Below the pieces are notes generated by a model. The model was not told the origin of the DNA and made no database searches. It saw only the letters and a list, made by a program, of their open reading frames with translations. Shown in pieces: positions 49,448 to 55,961 of a stretch of DNA of 55,961 nt (its first letter is position 1; the number at the start of each line of letters is the position of its first letter). The translations under genes and the position numbers were made by a program. Source of the stretch: Oscillospiraceae bacterium (GTDB lineage: Bacteria; Bacillota; Clostridia; Oscillospirales; Oscillospiraceae); contig CADAHL010000017.1 in the NCBI GenBank assembly GCA_902787755.1, positions 1-55,961 of the forward strand. Reading direction: 5' to 3'.

Positions 49448-49948
49448 ATGGCGAGAGACAACGATCTGTTTACTGCCCGGCGGCACGGCCTGACCCTGCA
49501 GCTGCTGATGACGCTGGTGACCATGCTGCTCAATTCCCTGACGCTGCTGGGGATCCTGGAGCTGTCCGGCGGGGTGGAGGTCCTGCGCCGCTTCCTGCGG
49601 CTGATCCTGCCCTGGGCCGCGCCCTTCCTGTTTCCCTTCCAGCTGCTGATCCACCGGGACCTGATCGGCTCCGGCAGCCACACCATGCCCTGGCTGCTGC
49701 GCCTGGGCCAGACCGTGCTGGCCCTGGGACTGCTGCTGTTCTGGTGGTGGCTGGGCCGGCAGGGGATGGATTTCTCCGGCGCCGGCGACTGGCTGAGGGC
49801 GGGGATCTTCGATCCCATCGTCCGCAGCGCCAGAGGCGTCGCCCTGTATGAGGGCGTGATGCTGCTGCAGGACGTGATCTTCGACATGATCCCGCCCCGG
49901 CAGGAGGCCCCTCCCGCGGATCTGGAGATCGGGGAAGAGGACAAATAA
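49448..49948 (+). CDS. Small multi-spanning membrane protein, unknown
   Basis: 166 residues, 4 bases after the preceding gene with GAGGTGAG as ribosome site. Three to four hydrophobic spans (about residues 15-35, 45-67, 80-102, possibly 125-142) and an acidic tail. No family is recognised. Tight spacing points to a complex with the Sel1/NPCBM protein. Confidence 0.65.
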   Translation: MARDNDLFTARRHGLTLQLLMTLVTMLLNSLTLLGILELSGGVEVLRRFLRLILPWAAPFLFPFQLLIHRDLIGSGSHTMPWLLRLGQTVLALGLLLFWWWLGRQGMDFSGAGDWLRAGIFDPIVRSARGVALYEGVMLLQDVIFDMIPPRQEAPPADLEIGEEDK

Positions 49949-49954
49949 AAAACG

Positions 49955-50024
49955 CAAACTCCCCCGGATACCGGGCAAACTCCCCCGGATACCGGGACCA
50001 TCCCGGAATCCGGGGGAGTTTTTT
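49955..50024 (+). terminator. Terminator with a duplicated 5' arm
   Basis: The 21-base unit CAAACTCCCCCGGATACCGG(G) occurs twice in tandem (49955-49975 and 49976-49996) and is complementary to CCCGGAATCCGGGGGAGTTT (50001-50020), which is followed by TTTG. Either left arm can pair with the single right arm. Confidence 0.8.
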
Positions 50025-50179
50025 GCTTATGTCGAAGGGCAAAAAAAGCGCGGACCGGGATTCCGGTCCGCAAGACAGGGTTGTGGGATAAAGATATGAG
50101 CCATTGGATAAGCTGTGAGTATAGGATAGCGTTTTGCTCCGCTTTTGTAAAGAGCGAAGAAAATCTTGTTTTGTCGAAT

Positions 50180-50209
50180 GCATAAAATCTTTTGCAGGCG
50201 GCTATACTA
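50180..50209 (+). promoter_or_regulatory. Possible forespore-type (sigma-F/G) promoter before DUF378 gene
   Basis: GCATA (50180-50184), 18-base spacer, TATACTA (50203-50209) fits the sigma-G pattern G-H-A-T-R / C-A-T-x-H-T-A with one mismatch, and has no sigma-A -35 box. Weak evidence. The 290 bases before the gene hold otherwise only the terminator at 49955 and a small repeat (CGGACCGG...CCGGTCCG at about 50052-50069). Confidence 0.35.
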
Positions 50210-50239
50210 TGGGCGAAATCTGATGAGAGGAGTTTTCCC

Positions 50240-50446
50240 ATGATCATGGATCGAATCGCGCTGGCGCTGGCCATCGTCGGCGGCCTCAACTGGGGCAGTA
50301 TCGGCCTGTTTCGTTTTGATATCGTCGCCTGGCTCTTCGGCGGCCAGACGGCCACGGTCAGCCGGGTGGTGTACACCCTGGTGGGCCTGGCGGCGATCTG
50401 GTGCATTTCGCTGCTGTTCCGCAGCGACGCCATCACCGACGAATAA
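50240..50446 (+). CDS. DUF378 domain small membrane protein
   Basis: 68 residues from ATG 50240 (GAGAGGAG upstream). RIALALAIVGGLNWGSIGLF and DIVAWLFGG, then a second span VVYTLVGLAAIWCISLLF, exactly the DUF378/YuzA family pattern. Two membrane spans; function unknown. Single-gene transcript between two terminators. Confidence 0.92.
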   Translation: MIMDRIALALAIVGGLNWGSIGLFRFDIVAWLFGGQTATVSRVVYTLVGLAAIWCISLLFRSDAITDE

Positions 50447-50452
50447 GCTGTT

Positions 50453-50488
50453 GAGGGTGTGAAGCAATTTCACACCCTCCGTTTTTTT
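50453..50488 (+). terminator. Terminator of the DUF378 gene
   Basis: GAGGGTGTGAA / TTTCACACCCTC with GCAA loop and seven T. Confidence 0.93.
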
Positions 50489-50510
50489 ATGCTTCCCTTT
50501 TCCGGCAGCG

Positions 50511-50551
50511 CCCTTTCCCCGGAGAAAGCCCGGAGCCGGGCCGCCGGGGAA
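50511..50551 (-). terminator. Hairpin after the MBL-fold gene
   Basis: CTTTCCCCGG / CCGGGGAAAG outer stem with inner GCCCGG / CCGGGC; no strong T run on the minus strand. Confidence 0.55.
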
Positions 50552-50574
50552 AGAGGATCGGAGGCACCATGGCC

Positions 50575-51198
50575 TCAGGCTTCCGCGGTCACCGGGCAGC
50601 GGAGCACGATGGTGATGGGCTCCGGGGAGGGCCGCAGCTCCAGGCTGGAGCACTCCAGGCGCAGCACCCGCTCCCGGCGCTCCAGAAAAGGCTCCACCGG
50701 GCCGATCACGTCGTAGCCGAAGCCCCGGCCCCGGTAGTGCATGGGGATGGTGACGCCGGCGCCGATATCCCGGGCCACCTGATCGGCCGTGGCGGCGTCG
50801 ATGGTGTAGTGCCCGCCCACGGGGATCAGCAGCACGTCGATCTTCCCCAGCTTTTCCAGCTGCGCCGGCTCCAGCCGGTGGCCCAGATCGCCCAGATGGC
50901 ACAGACGCAGGCCCTCGGCCTGAAGAACGGTGATGGTGTTCTCGCCCCGGAGGATCCCGCCCAGCTCGTCGTGAAAGCTGGGGATCCGCTCGATGACAAA
51001 CTCGGGGCTGCGCCCGGTCAGGTGCACGCCCTGGGGATAGAAATGGTCCCGGTGGCCGTGGGAGCAAAGCACCGTGTCCGCCGTCAGCGCGGGCAGGCTC
51101 AGCCCCGGCACGCTGCCCGGGGCATAGGGGTCCAGGACCGCGGAGCCCGCCTGGGACTTCACCAGAAAACAGGAATGGCCATACCATGTGAGTTTCAT
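50575..51198 (-). CDS. MBL-fold metal-dependent hydrolase (UlaG/YtkL-like)
   Basis: 207 residues; start ATG at 51196-51198 with GGGAG upstream. MKLTWYGHSCFLV is the typical start of the short UlaG-type MBL proteins; the metal site is CSHGHRDHFYP (HxHxDH), HLGDLGHRL (Asp) and PMHYRGRGFG (His). It probably hydrolyses a phosphodiester or lactone in the cytoplasm; the substrate is unknown. Divergent from the VanY promoter. Confidence 0.9.
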   Translation of the reverse strand: MKLTWYGHSCFLVKSQAGSAVLDPYAPGSVPGLSLPALTADTVLCSHGHRDHFYPQGVHLTGRSPEFVIERIPSFHDELGGILRGENTITVLQAEGLRLCHLGDLGHRLEPAQLEKLGKIDVLLIPVGGHYTIDAATADQVARDIGAGVTIPMHYRGRGFGYDVIGPVEPFLERRERVLRLECSSLELRPSPEPITIVLRCPVTAEA

Positions 51199-51277
51199 TG
51201 AACAACAGCTCCCTTTGAGCAATGGTTTTCCGCAGCCATTATAACAGAGAGCGAGCCCGGGTTCAACAAAAATGATG

Positions 51278-51306
51278 TTGACCCGAGGGAGTCAAAATGG
51301 TATGAT
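51278..51306 (+). promoter_or_regulatory. Promoter of the VanY pair
   Basis: TTGACC 51278-51283, 17-base spacer, TATGAT 51301-51306. The leader has small GC hairpins (CGAAGCGGAACACTTCG at about 51321-51338). Confidence 0.82.
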
Positions 51307-51377
51307 ATCATAGAATCTGTGCGAAGCGGAACACTTCGACGCTTCGCGCCTCGCCTTAGGAAAGGGAGGGCCTCATT

Positions 51378-52412
51378 ATGACCGCAAAACGCATTCTTCG
51401 GATCATCGCCGGCGTGCTCGTTCTGGCGATCTTCTGCGTTTACACATACGCCAGAAGCTACGTCTCCCCCAAGACCCGGGATCTGGGTCCGGCGGGCGGG
51501 ACCTTTGACTTCCAGGGCTGGCAGGCGCCGGCGGCGCCGCTGGATCCGCTGCTGGAGCGGCTGGGGATCCATATCCCGCCTCCGGAGCAGCTGCTGCGCT
51601 CCGAGGACGCCGAGACCTCCGTTCAGCCCACGGCGGCCCCCACGGCTCAGCCGGAGAAGACCCCGGAGGAGACCGCCCCCGCCGAGACCGGCGAGGAGTC
51701 CGGGGAGCAGCCCGCTCCCGCCGAAGAGACCCCGGAGCCGACGCTGGATCCCAATTCCCCGGCGGCCAGAGCCGCGGCCCTGGGTCTGCCCGCGCCTCCG
51801 GAGATCGACGTGAACAGCTGGGAATTCATGCTGGCCAACGGCGACCACTCCATTGGAGAGTATGCCCCGGAGCAGCTGGCCTATCTGAACCAGACCGCCG
51901 ACGAGATGGATATCCAGTACGGCTTCAACCCCAACCGCTGCCCGGTGGATTCCCGGATCGCCCAGCCCCTGCTGGACTTCGCCAGAGGCTGCCGGGACGC
52001 GGGCCTGCCCGTGTACCTGTCCTCCGGCTACCGTGACTACGGTACCCAGGCCGCCAACTTCACCCGGATCTGCCAGAACAACGGCGTGACCGACGGAAAG
52101 GACTCCAACGGCCACTACATCACCATGCCCGCCGGCTGCAGCGAGCATCAGACAGCCCTGTGCTGTGACATCACCGACCGCTACTATGAGATCAAGAACT
52201 CCAGCATCGAGCAGACCGAGACCTTCCAATGGCTGGTGGAGCACTGCTGGGAGTACGGCTTCATCCACCGCTTCCCCTCCGGCAAGGAGGACGTGACCGG
52301 CGTCATGTACGAGCCCTGGCACTTCCGCTATGTGGGCAATGAGGCGGCGGAATATATCACCCGCAACGGCCTGGTGCTGGAAGAGTTCCTGGCCCTGTAC
52401 GGGGTGGAATGA
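51378..52412 (+). CDS. D-alanyl-D-alanine carboxypeptidase, VanY-type (M15B), membrane-anchored
   Basis: 344 residues; GGGAGG before ATG 51378. An N-terminal anchor (about residues 7-24) is followed by a long Pro/Glu/Thr-rich tether (85-130) and the M15B domain: YLSSGYRDYGTQAANF, GCSEHQTALCCDITD (zinc His and Asp) and YEPWHFRYVG with catalytic Glu312 and zinc His315. It trims the terminal D-Ala of peptidoglycan stems outside the cell. It is followed 9 bases later by a lipoprotein paralogue. Confidence 0.94.
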   Translation: MTAKRILRIIAGVLVLAIFCVYTYARSYVSPKTRDLGPAGGTFDFQGWQAPAAPLDPLLERLGIHIPPPEQLLRSEDAETSVQPTAAPTAQPEKTPEETAPAETGEESGEQPAPAEETPEPTLDPNSPAARAAALGLPAPPEIDVNSWEFMLANGDHSIGEYAPEQLAYLNQTADEMDIQYGFNPNRCPVDSRIAQPLLDFARGCRDAGLPVYLSSGYRDYGTQAANFTRICQNNGVTDGKDSNGHYITMPAGCSEHQTALCCDITDRYYEIKNSSIEQTETFQWLVEHCWEYGFIHRFPSGKEDVTGVMYEPWHFRYVGNEAAEYITRNGLVLEEFLALYGVE

Positions 52413-52421
52413 GGCGAAGGA

Positions 52422-53417
52422 ATGAAGAGAAGCAAAAGCCTTGTCCTGTTCAGTCTCCTGCTGGCCGCGGTGCTGCTGGCCGGCTGCAGGATGAACGCCC
52501 TCCTGCCCAGCGAGATGGAAGCGCCCGCCCAGGCCCAGCCGGAGCAGGCCGCGCCCGCTGAGCCGGAGGAGATCCCGACCCCCGAGCCGGAGGAGATCCC
52601 GGAGCCGGAGGCCCTGCCTGCGGAAGAGATCCCAGACCCGGAGGAGGCCCCGGCCGAGGCCGAGGCGGTCCGGCCCGAGGAGACCGAAGAAGCGGCGCCG
52701 GAGGCCGAAGAAACGGCCCCGGAGGTCGAGGAAGAGGCCCCGGCCGCGGAGCTGTCGGCGGGGACGCTGCCCCAGGCCCCGGATCCCAGTCAGCTGCCGC
52801 CCCTGCCGGAGGTGGATATCCACTCCTGGCAGTTCATGCTGGGCAATTCCTACAACAGCGTGGCCTTCTACTATCCCAAGGAGCTGGCCTACTTCGAATC
52901 CCAGGGCATGGACGGGCGGATCTACGACGATACGCTGCGCCTGATCACCGACGCCCGGGACGCCGGCTGCCCCATTTACATCGCGGTGGGCTACCGCAAT
53001 CAGGATTTCATGCTCTATCTGACCCTCAACGGCATGTACGCCATGCCCGACGCCCGGGAGGCCTGGAAGCACACCCAGCCCATGGGCACCAACGAGCATC
53101 AGATGGGCCTGGGCATCGACTTTACCGACGAGATCAACAACGCCGCCTCCTACTACGCCTTCTGGGACAGCGATCCGGAGACCTCGGTCACCTTCCAGTG
53201 GCTGATGGAGCACAGCCAGGACTATGGCTTCATCTACCGCTATCCGGCGGAGAAGCAGGCCTGGTACGGCACCCCCTGCGGCCACTGGCACTTCCGCTAT
53301 GTGGGCGTGGAGGCCGCGCAGTATATGAAGGAAAACGATCTGTGCCTGGAGGAGTTCCTGCGGCTCTATGATCCCAACGCCGCTTTCATCCCCGCGCACG
53401 GGAATATTTATGAGTGA
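52422..53417 (+). CDS. VanY-type paralogue, lipoprotein, probably inactive
   Basis: 331 residues. Lipobox LLAAVLLAGC (Cys at about 22), then a Pro/Glu-rich tether to about residue 125, and an M15B domain similar to the gene before it: IAVGYRNQDFM, GTNEHQMGLGIDFTD and CGHWHFRYVG. The zinc His and Asp and His290 are kept, but the catalytic Glu, three residues before His290, is Gly287, and SSGYRD reads AVGYRN. So the fold and metal site may remain without the catalytic base. A regulatory or binding role, or a changed chemistry, is possible. Confidence 0.88.
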   Translation: MKRSKSLVLFSLLLAAVLLAGCRMNALLPSEMEAPAQAQPEQAAPAEPEEIPTPEPEEIPEPEALPAEEIPDPEEAPAEAEAVRPEETEEAAPEAEETAPEVEEEAPAAELSAGTLPQAPDPSQLPPLPEVDIHSWQFMLGNSYNSVAFYYPKELAYFESQGMDGRIYDDTLRLITDARDAGCPIYIAVGYRNQDFMLYLTLNGMYAMPDAREAWKHTQPMGTNEHQMGLGIDFTDEINNAASYYAFWDSDPETSVTFQWLMEHSQDYGFIYRYPAEKQAWYGTPCGHWHFRYVGVEAAQYMKENDLCLEEFLRLYDPNAAFIPAHGNIYE

Positions 53418-53464
53418 GCACTCAGTGCGCAGTACGGTGTACTCAGTCCTGTACACGAAGCACT

Positions 53465-53514
53465 AAAAGCAAAGGCGCCGTGAAAACCCGGGTTTTCACG
53501 GCGCCTTTGCTCTT
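53465..53514. terminator. Bidirectional terminator between the VanY pair and the vWA gene
   Basis: 25-bp almost perfect stem AAAAGCAAAGGCGCCGTGAA... with its complement around CCCGGG; A run and T run at the ends. Confidence 0.92.
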
Positions 53515-54168
53515 TTATCTCTTGCTCTTCCGGGAGCGGTGGTCTTCGGAGACCCGGGCGCTCCAGGTGGGAGGCACGGCCTGCCGCATGCGCGTGGAGG
53601 AGACCACGTTCTCCACCGCCTCAAAGGACAGCTCCATGCCCAGGTCGTCGGGGTTAAAGTCCACGCAGCGGTCCGCGCCGATGCCCAGGCCGCCGGCGGT
53701 GGTCACCGCGTCGATGTTGGCCCCCAGGAACAGGAACTCCCAGCCGTACTTCTCCTTCTCGTGCTCGATGAGCCGGCGCAGCTCCTCCGGGCGGTAGCGG
53801 TGACTGGCGTTCTCCATGCCGTCGGTGGTGATGACCACCAGAGTCTTCTCCGGCACGTCCTCGGGCCGGGCGTAGCGGTGGATCCGGGCGATGTGGCGGA
53901 TGGTGTCGCCCACCGCGTCCAGCAGGGCCGTGCTGCCGCCGGTGCTGTAGTCCCGCTCGGTCAGCTCCGGCACCCGGTCCAGGGGCAGCCGGTCGTGGAT
54001 CCGGTCGTGCCGGCTGCTGAAGAGCACGGTGGTCACCCAGGTCTGGCCCGGCAGCTGCCGCTGTCTGGCGATCAGGGAATTGAAGCCCCCGATGGTGTCC
54101 TTCTCCAGGCCGTGCATGGAGCCGCTGCGATCCAGAATGAATACCAGCTCGGTGATGTCGTTCTTCAT
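53515..54168 (-). CDS. von Willebrand factor A domain protein (TerY-like)
   Basis: 217 residues; AGGAGG 8 bases before the ATG. The MIDAS is complete: VFILDRSGSMHG (DxSxS), the Thr/Ser in DYSTGGSTALLDAVG and ITTDGMENAS (Asp). Cytoplasmic, metal-dependent protein binding is the general role. The gene follows the macro-domain gene by 98 bases; its ribosome site lies in an 11-bp inverted repeat (54172-54218). A pairing with the macro protein is likely by position. Confidence 0.9.
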   Translation of the reverse strand: MKNDITELVFILDRSGSMHGLEKDTIGGFNSLIARQRQLPGQTWVTTVLFSSRHDRIHDRLPLDRVPELTERDYSTGGSTALLDAVGDTIRHIARIHRYARPEDVPEKTLVVITTDGMENASHRYRPEELRRLIEHEKEKYGWEFLFLGANIDAVTTAGGLGIGADRCVDFNPDDLGMELSFEAVENVVSSTRMRQAVPPTWSARVSEDHRSRKSKR

Positions 54169-54171
54169 GAT

Positions 54172-54218
54172 GAAAACCTCCTGTAGTTTTGTTTACGGGC
54201 ACAGTATAGGAGGTTTTC
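54172..54218 (-). promoter_or_regulatory. Inverted repeat that can hide the vWA ribosome-binding site
   Basis: Minus strand GAAAACCTCCT (54218-54208) is perfectly complementary to AGGAGGTTTTC (54182-54172) across a 25-base loop; the second arm contains the Shine-Dalgarno. TATACT overlaps the first arm (minus strand 54210-54205), so a transcript that starts locally would lack it. Confidence 0.6.
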
Positions 54219-54266
54219 TCTTTCCGATGGTCGCCGGGAAAGCGACATTTTTCCGCCCCCCCGGGC

Positions 54267-55307
54267 TTATCCCAGCAGGGTCTGGTCCTTTTCAAACAGC
54301 AGGTCGTTGATGGTGAAGATGTCGTAGATGCCCTGGCTCAGGCAGTATTCCACGATCACGTCCCCCAGAATGCTGGGAGACAGGGTGTACCCGGCCTTCA
54401 TCAGCAGCTCCCGGGTCTCGGGCAGGCTCAGCCGCAGGGCCACCGCCAGAGCCAGAGCCGTGCTCTTTTTGGGGTGGTAGTCCACGTTGCAGCGGATCTT
54501 GGAGAAGTGCTTCCGGTCCAGATTGGCCCGGAGATAGCAGTCGGAATCCTTCTCAAAGCCCTTTTCCCGGATCAGCCGCAGGACCATCTGAGAGAAGCTC
54601 TCGTCCAGCACCAGGGCCTCCTCGGGCAGGCGCGGGGCCGCGGCAAGATCCAGGTCGGCGTCGGAGAAGGCCTCCGGAGCGGCGCCGGGAAACTCCATGG
54701 AGGCGGAGAAGGCGGGCCGCCGCCGATCTCTCCGGGGCGACGGGGCCGAAGGCTCGGCGGAGGGGCGGTTTTGCAGCCGGGGCCGGGAGCGGCTGTCCAG
54801 GTGGCGGCCCAGCTCCTCGCACAGCTCCGGGTCCGGCTGGAACTGGGAGCGGTCGTGGATCACCAGGGTCACGAAGGAGTCCTCGCACAGGGCCAGATGG
54901 GCCCGGATCTCCTCCTGGGCGATCCGCAGGGCCAGGGCCCGGGGGTAGGCCTGGGTGCCGGTGCCGATCAGGGGCAGGGCCACGGTGGGCGCGTCCAGGG
55001 CCCGGACCAGGGCCAGGCTCTCCCGGTAGCAGGAGCGCAGCAGCGCCTCGCTCTCCCCACCCGGGGTCCAGACCGGCGCGGCGGTTTGGATGACGGCCAG
55101 GGCGCCTAGCTCGAAGGCTGGGGTCAGGACGGCCCTGCCGTAGTCCAGCCGGGGCAGCGCCGCGCAGTGCCGGGCCAGCTCCGGTCCGGCCAGATGGTGG
55201 ATCTGCCGGTCCAGGCCGCCGCTGCCGCTGTAGTCCGGGTCGGTGGGATTGACGATCAGCCGGGCGCCGACCCGGGTCACGTCCCCCTGCAGGATGGAAA
55301 AAGGCAT
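54267..55307 (-). CDS. Macro-domain protein with C-terminal helix-turn-helix-like domain
   Basis: 346 residues; GGGAGG before the ATG. Residues 1-150 are a macro domain: FSILQGDVTRVGARLIVNPT, GSGGLDRQIHHLAGPEL and PLIGTGTQAYPRALALRIAQ. The usual N-A-A-N pair reads NPTD, so ADP-ribose binding may remain but hydrolase activity is doubtful. Residues 165-225 are a disordered linker. The C-terminal 115 residues (FSQMVLRLIREKGFEKDSDCY, LDRKHFSKIRCNVDYHPKKS, ALALAVALRLSLPETRELL) form a CI-like helical domain common in Firmicute signalling proteins. Likely an ADP-ribose-type sensor. Confidence 0.82.
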   Translation of the reverse strand: MPFSILQGDVTRVGARLIVNPTDPDYSGSGGLDRQIHHLAGPELARHCAALPRLDYGRAVLTPAFELGALAVIQTAAPVWTPGGESEALLRSCYRESLALVRALDAPTVALPLIGTGTQAYPRALALRIAQEEIRAHLALCEDSFVTLVIHDRSQFQPDPELCEELGRHLDSRSRPRLQNRPSAEPSAPSPRRDRRRPAFSASMEFPGAAPEAFSDADLDLAAAPRLPEEALVLDESFSQMVLRLIREKGFEKDSDCYLRANLDRKHFSKIRCNVDYHPKKSTALALAVALRLSLPETRELLMKAGYTLSPSILGDVIVEYCLSQGIYDIFTINDLLFEKDQTLLG

Positions 55308-55375
55308 GAGCGCAGCCTCCCTTCGTTTTTTCTATATTGTAAGCCCGAAGCCCCGGGATTGCAAGAAGGGAAGGA

Positions 55376-55460
55376 AGAGGGAAAAGGGAAGAGAGAAAAG
55401 TGAAGAGTGGATAGTTGCGGTGTCGGCTTCGCCGACGGATTCAAATCCATGCCGCGGAAC
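55376..55460. repeat. Element A copy 5 (truncated)
   Basis: Purine arm 55376-55410, hairpins GTCGGCTTCGCCGAC (55422-55436) and GGATTCAAATCC (55437-55448), then only half of a third hairpin (ATGCCGCGGAAC) and no pyrimidine arm. Confidence 0.75.
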
Positions 55461-55631
55461 GATGATCTATGCGCATTCGCCGAAGCAGCCGGTGAACCAA
55501 GAGCGTACCGCCCGGGACGTCGAGGACGCCGTCCCCTACGAAGGGAACGGTACGTTGTTATACAACTCCGAACTCCGAATTCCGAACTGTCGCCGGTGCC
55601 GTCCCTCTGTGGCAGGAAGCAGCGTTCTTGT

Positions 55632-55755
55632 GGCTCCCCTTTTGGAAAGGGGAGCTGCCGCTTCAGCGGCTGAGGGGATAAGTAGCAGCAAAAGCCGGCA
55701 GCAGCAATCCCCTCCGAGCGCTTCGCGCCCACCTCCCCTTGCTAAGGGGAGGCCT
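55632..55755. repeat. Element C copy 2 (diverged)
   Basis: Outer arms GGCTCCCCTTTTGGAAAGGG and ACCTCCCCTTGCTAAGGGGA; inside GCCGCTTCAGCGGC (55657-55670), TGAGGGGAT / ATCCCCTCC and GAGCGCTTCGCGCCC. Same order of parts as copy 1 at 43425 but different sequence. Confidence 0.75.
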
Positions 55756-55961
55756 ACGCAGGCCGCCGGGGAGCCCGTGGCCCCGCCCGGCGGGGGAACC
55801 TGGGAGATACAGGAACTTCCGGGCGAATCCGGTCCGCCCGGGGGTGTTCCAAGAGGGGATCGCCCCTCTTGGGCGTTTGAATTAGGGTGGGTCTCGGGAG
55901 GGGAAGAAATCGCAATCTTCCCCTCCCGAGGGTCGTTTCTCTTTGGTTCTTTCTCTTTGGA

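Larger units (their letters stand above)
55308..55961. other. Repeat-dense non-coding end of the window
   Basis: No gene is supported in these 654 bases. They contain element A copy 5, a half of element B (55520-55541), a tandem CGAACTCCGAATTCCGAACT stretch (55565-55588), element C copy 2, and three plain hairpins: CCAAGAGGGG / CCCCTCTTGG (55849-55871), CTCGGGAGGGGAAG / CTTCCCCTCCCGAG (about 55893-55930) and a CCCCGCC..GGCGGGG pair (55782-55797). The window ends in TTCTCTTTGG repeated. Confidence 0.7.

Noticed and set aside
47200-50436. Very long minus-strand open frame (over 1000 codons)
   Set aside because: It crosses terminators, promoters and intergenic DNA and lies opposite recognised genes; an effect of high GC.

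Overview
The window is a gene-dense, GC-rich (about 65%) chromosomal segment of an anaerobic, spore-forming low-redundancy Firmicute. Family content (SpoIIID, type III pantothenate kinase, 2-hydroxyacyl-CoA dehydratase activase, YtrA-type GntR/ABC operon, zinc-type L32) and the GC level best fit a Clostridia member of the Oscillospiraceae (Oscillibacter/Dysosmobacter/Lawsonibacter-like). This placement is an inference from gene content only. No rRNA, tRNA, CRISPR array, prophage or intact insertion sequence was found.

Layout. 1-1.2 kb: end of a dehydratase-activase operon with an acetyl-CoA-synthase-like protein. 1.4-5.7 kb (minus): ChbG-like deacetylase, YfhO, ComF. 5.8-13.5 kb: XRE regulator, proC, YbjQ-like protein, a self-regulated GntR-ABC exporter operon, a lipoprotein, pantothenate uptake/kinase pair (ECF S component + coaX), SPOR protein. 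13.7-22.8 kb: type-II EF-G, SGNH-like protein, a decayed acyl-CoA-synthetase-like protein, an RluA enzyme, yceD-rpmF, a DUF512 radical-SAM-like protein, der and a degenerate PlsY. 22.9-31.2 kb: M29 aminopeptidase, LRR/TPR membrane protein, S9 peptidase, and a phospholipase-like/TIR/membrane-protein operon. 31.4-40.1 kb (minus): surface 5'-nucleotidase, MATE-PfkB, a membrane RCK/RyR-domain protein coupled to a PGDYG-like protein, spoIIID, nagB. 40.2-47 kb: a sugar-catabolic operon (split transketolase, RpiB/LacAB isomerase, iron alcohol dehydrogenase, DMT transporter, DUF4867) with a divergent L-fucose/arabinose-isomerase-like gene. 47.2-55.3 kb: small thiol-disulfide protein and Sel1/NPCBM membrane protein, DUF378, MBL hydrolase, tandem VanY-type peptidases, vWA and macro-HTH proteins. 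55.3-55.96 kb: repeat-dense non-coding DNA.

Most notable: (1) the 40.2-45.5 kb operon has the enzyme-family set expected of the sulfo-transketolase route for sulfoquinovose; (2) a TIR protein operon, a membrane RyR-domain protein with an ATGA-coupled partner, and a macro-HTH protein, all families linked to NAD-derived nucleotide signalling, lie within 26 kb; (3) a dispersed intergenic element with purine/pyrimidine terminal inverted arms and a three-hairpin cloverleaf core whose stems differ in sequence but keep pairing; (4) several intact but active-site-degenerate paralogues (VanY copy 2, PlsY-like, adenylation-domain relic).
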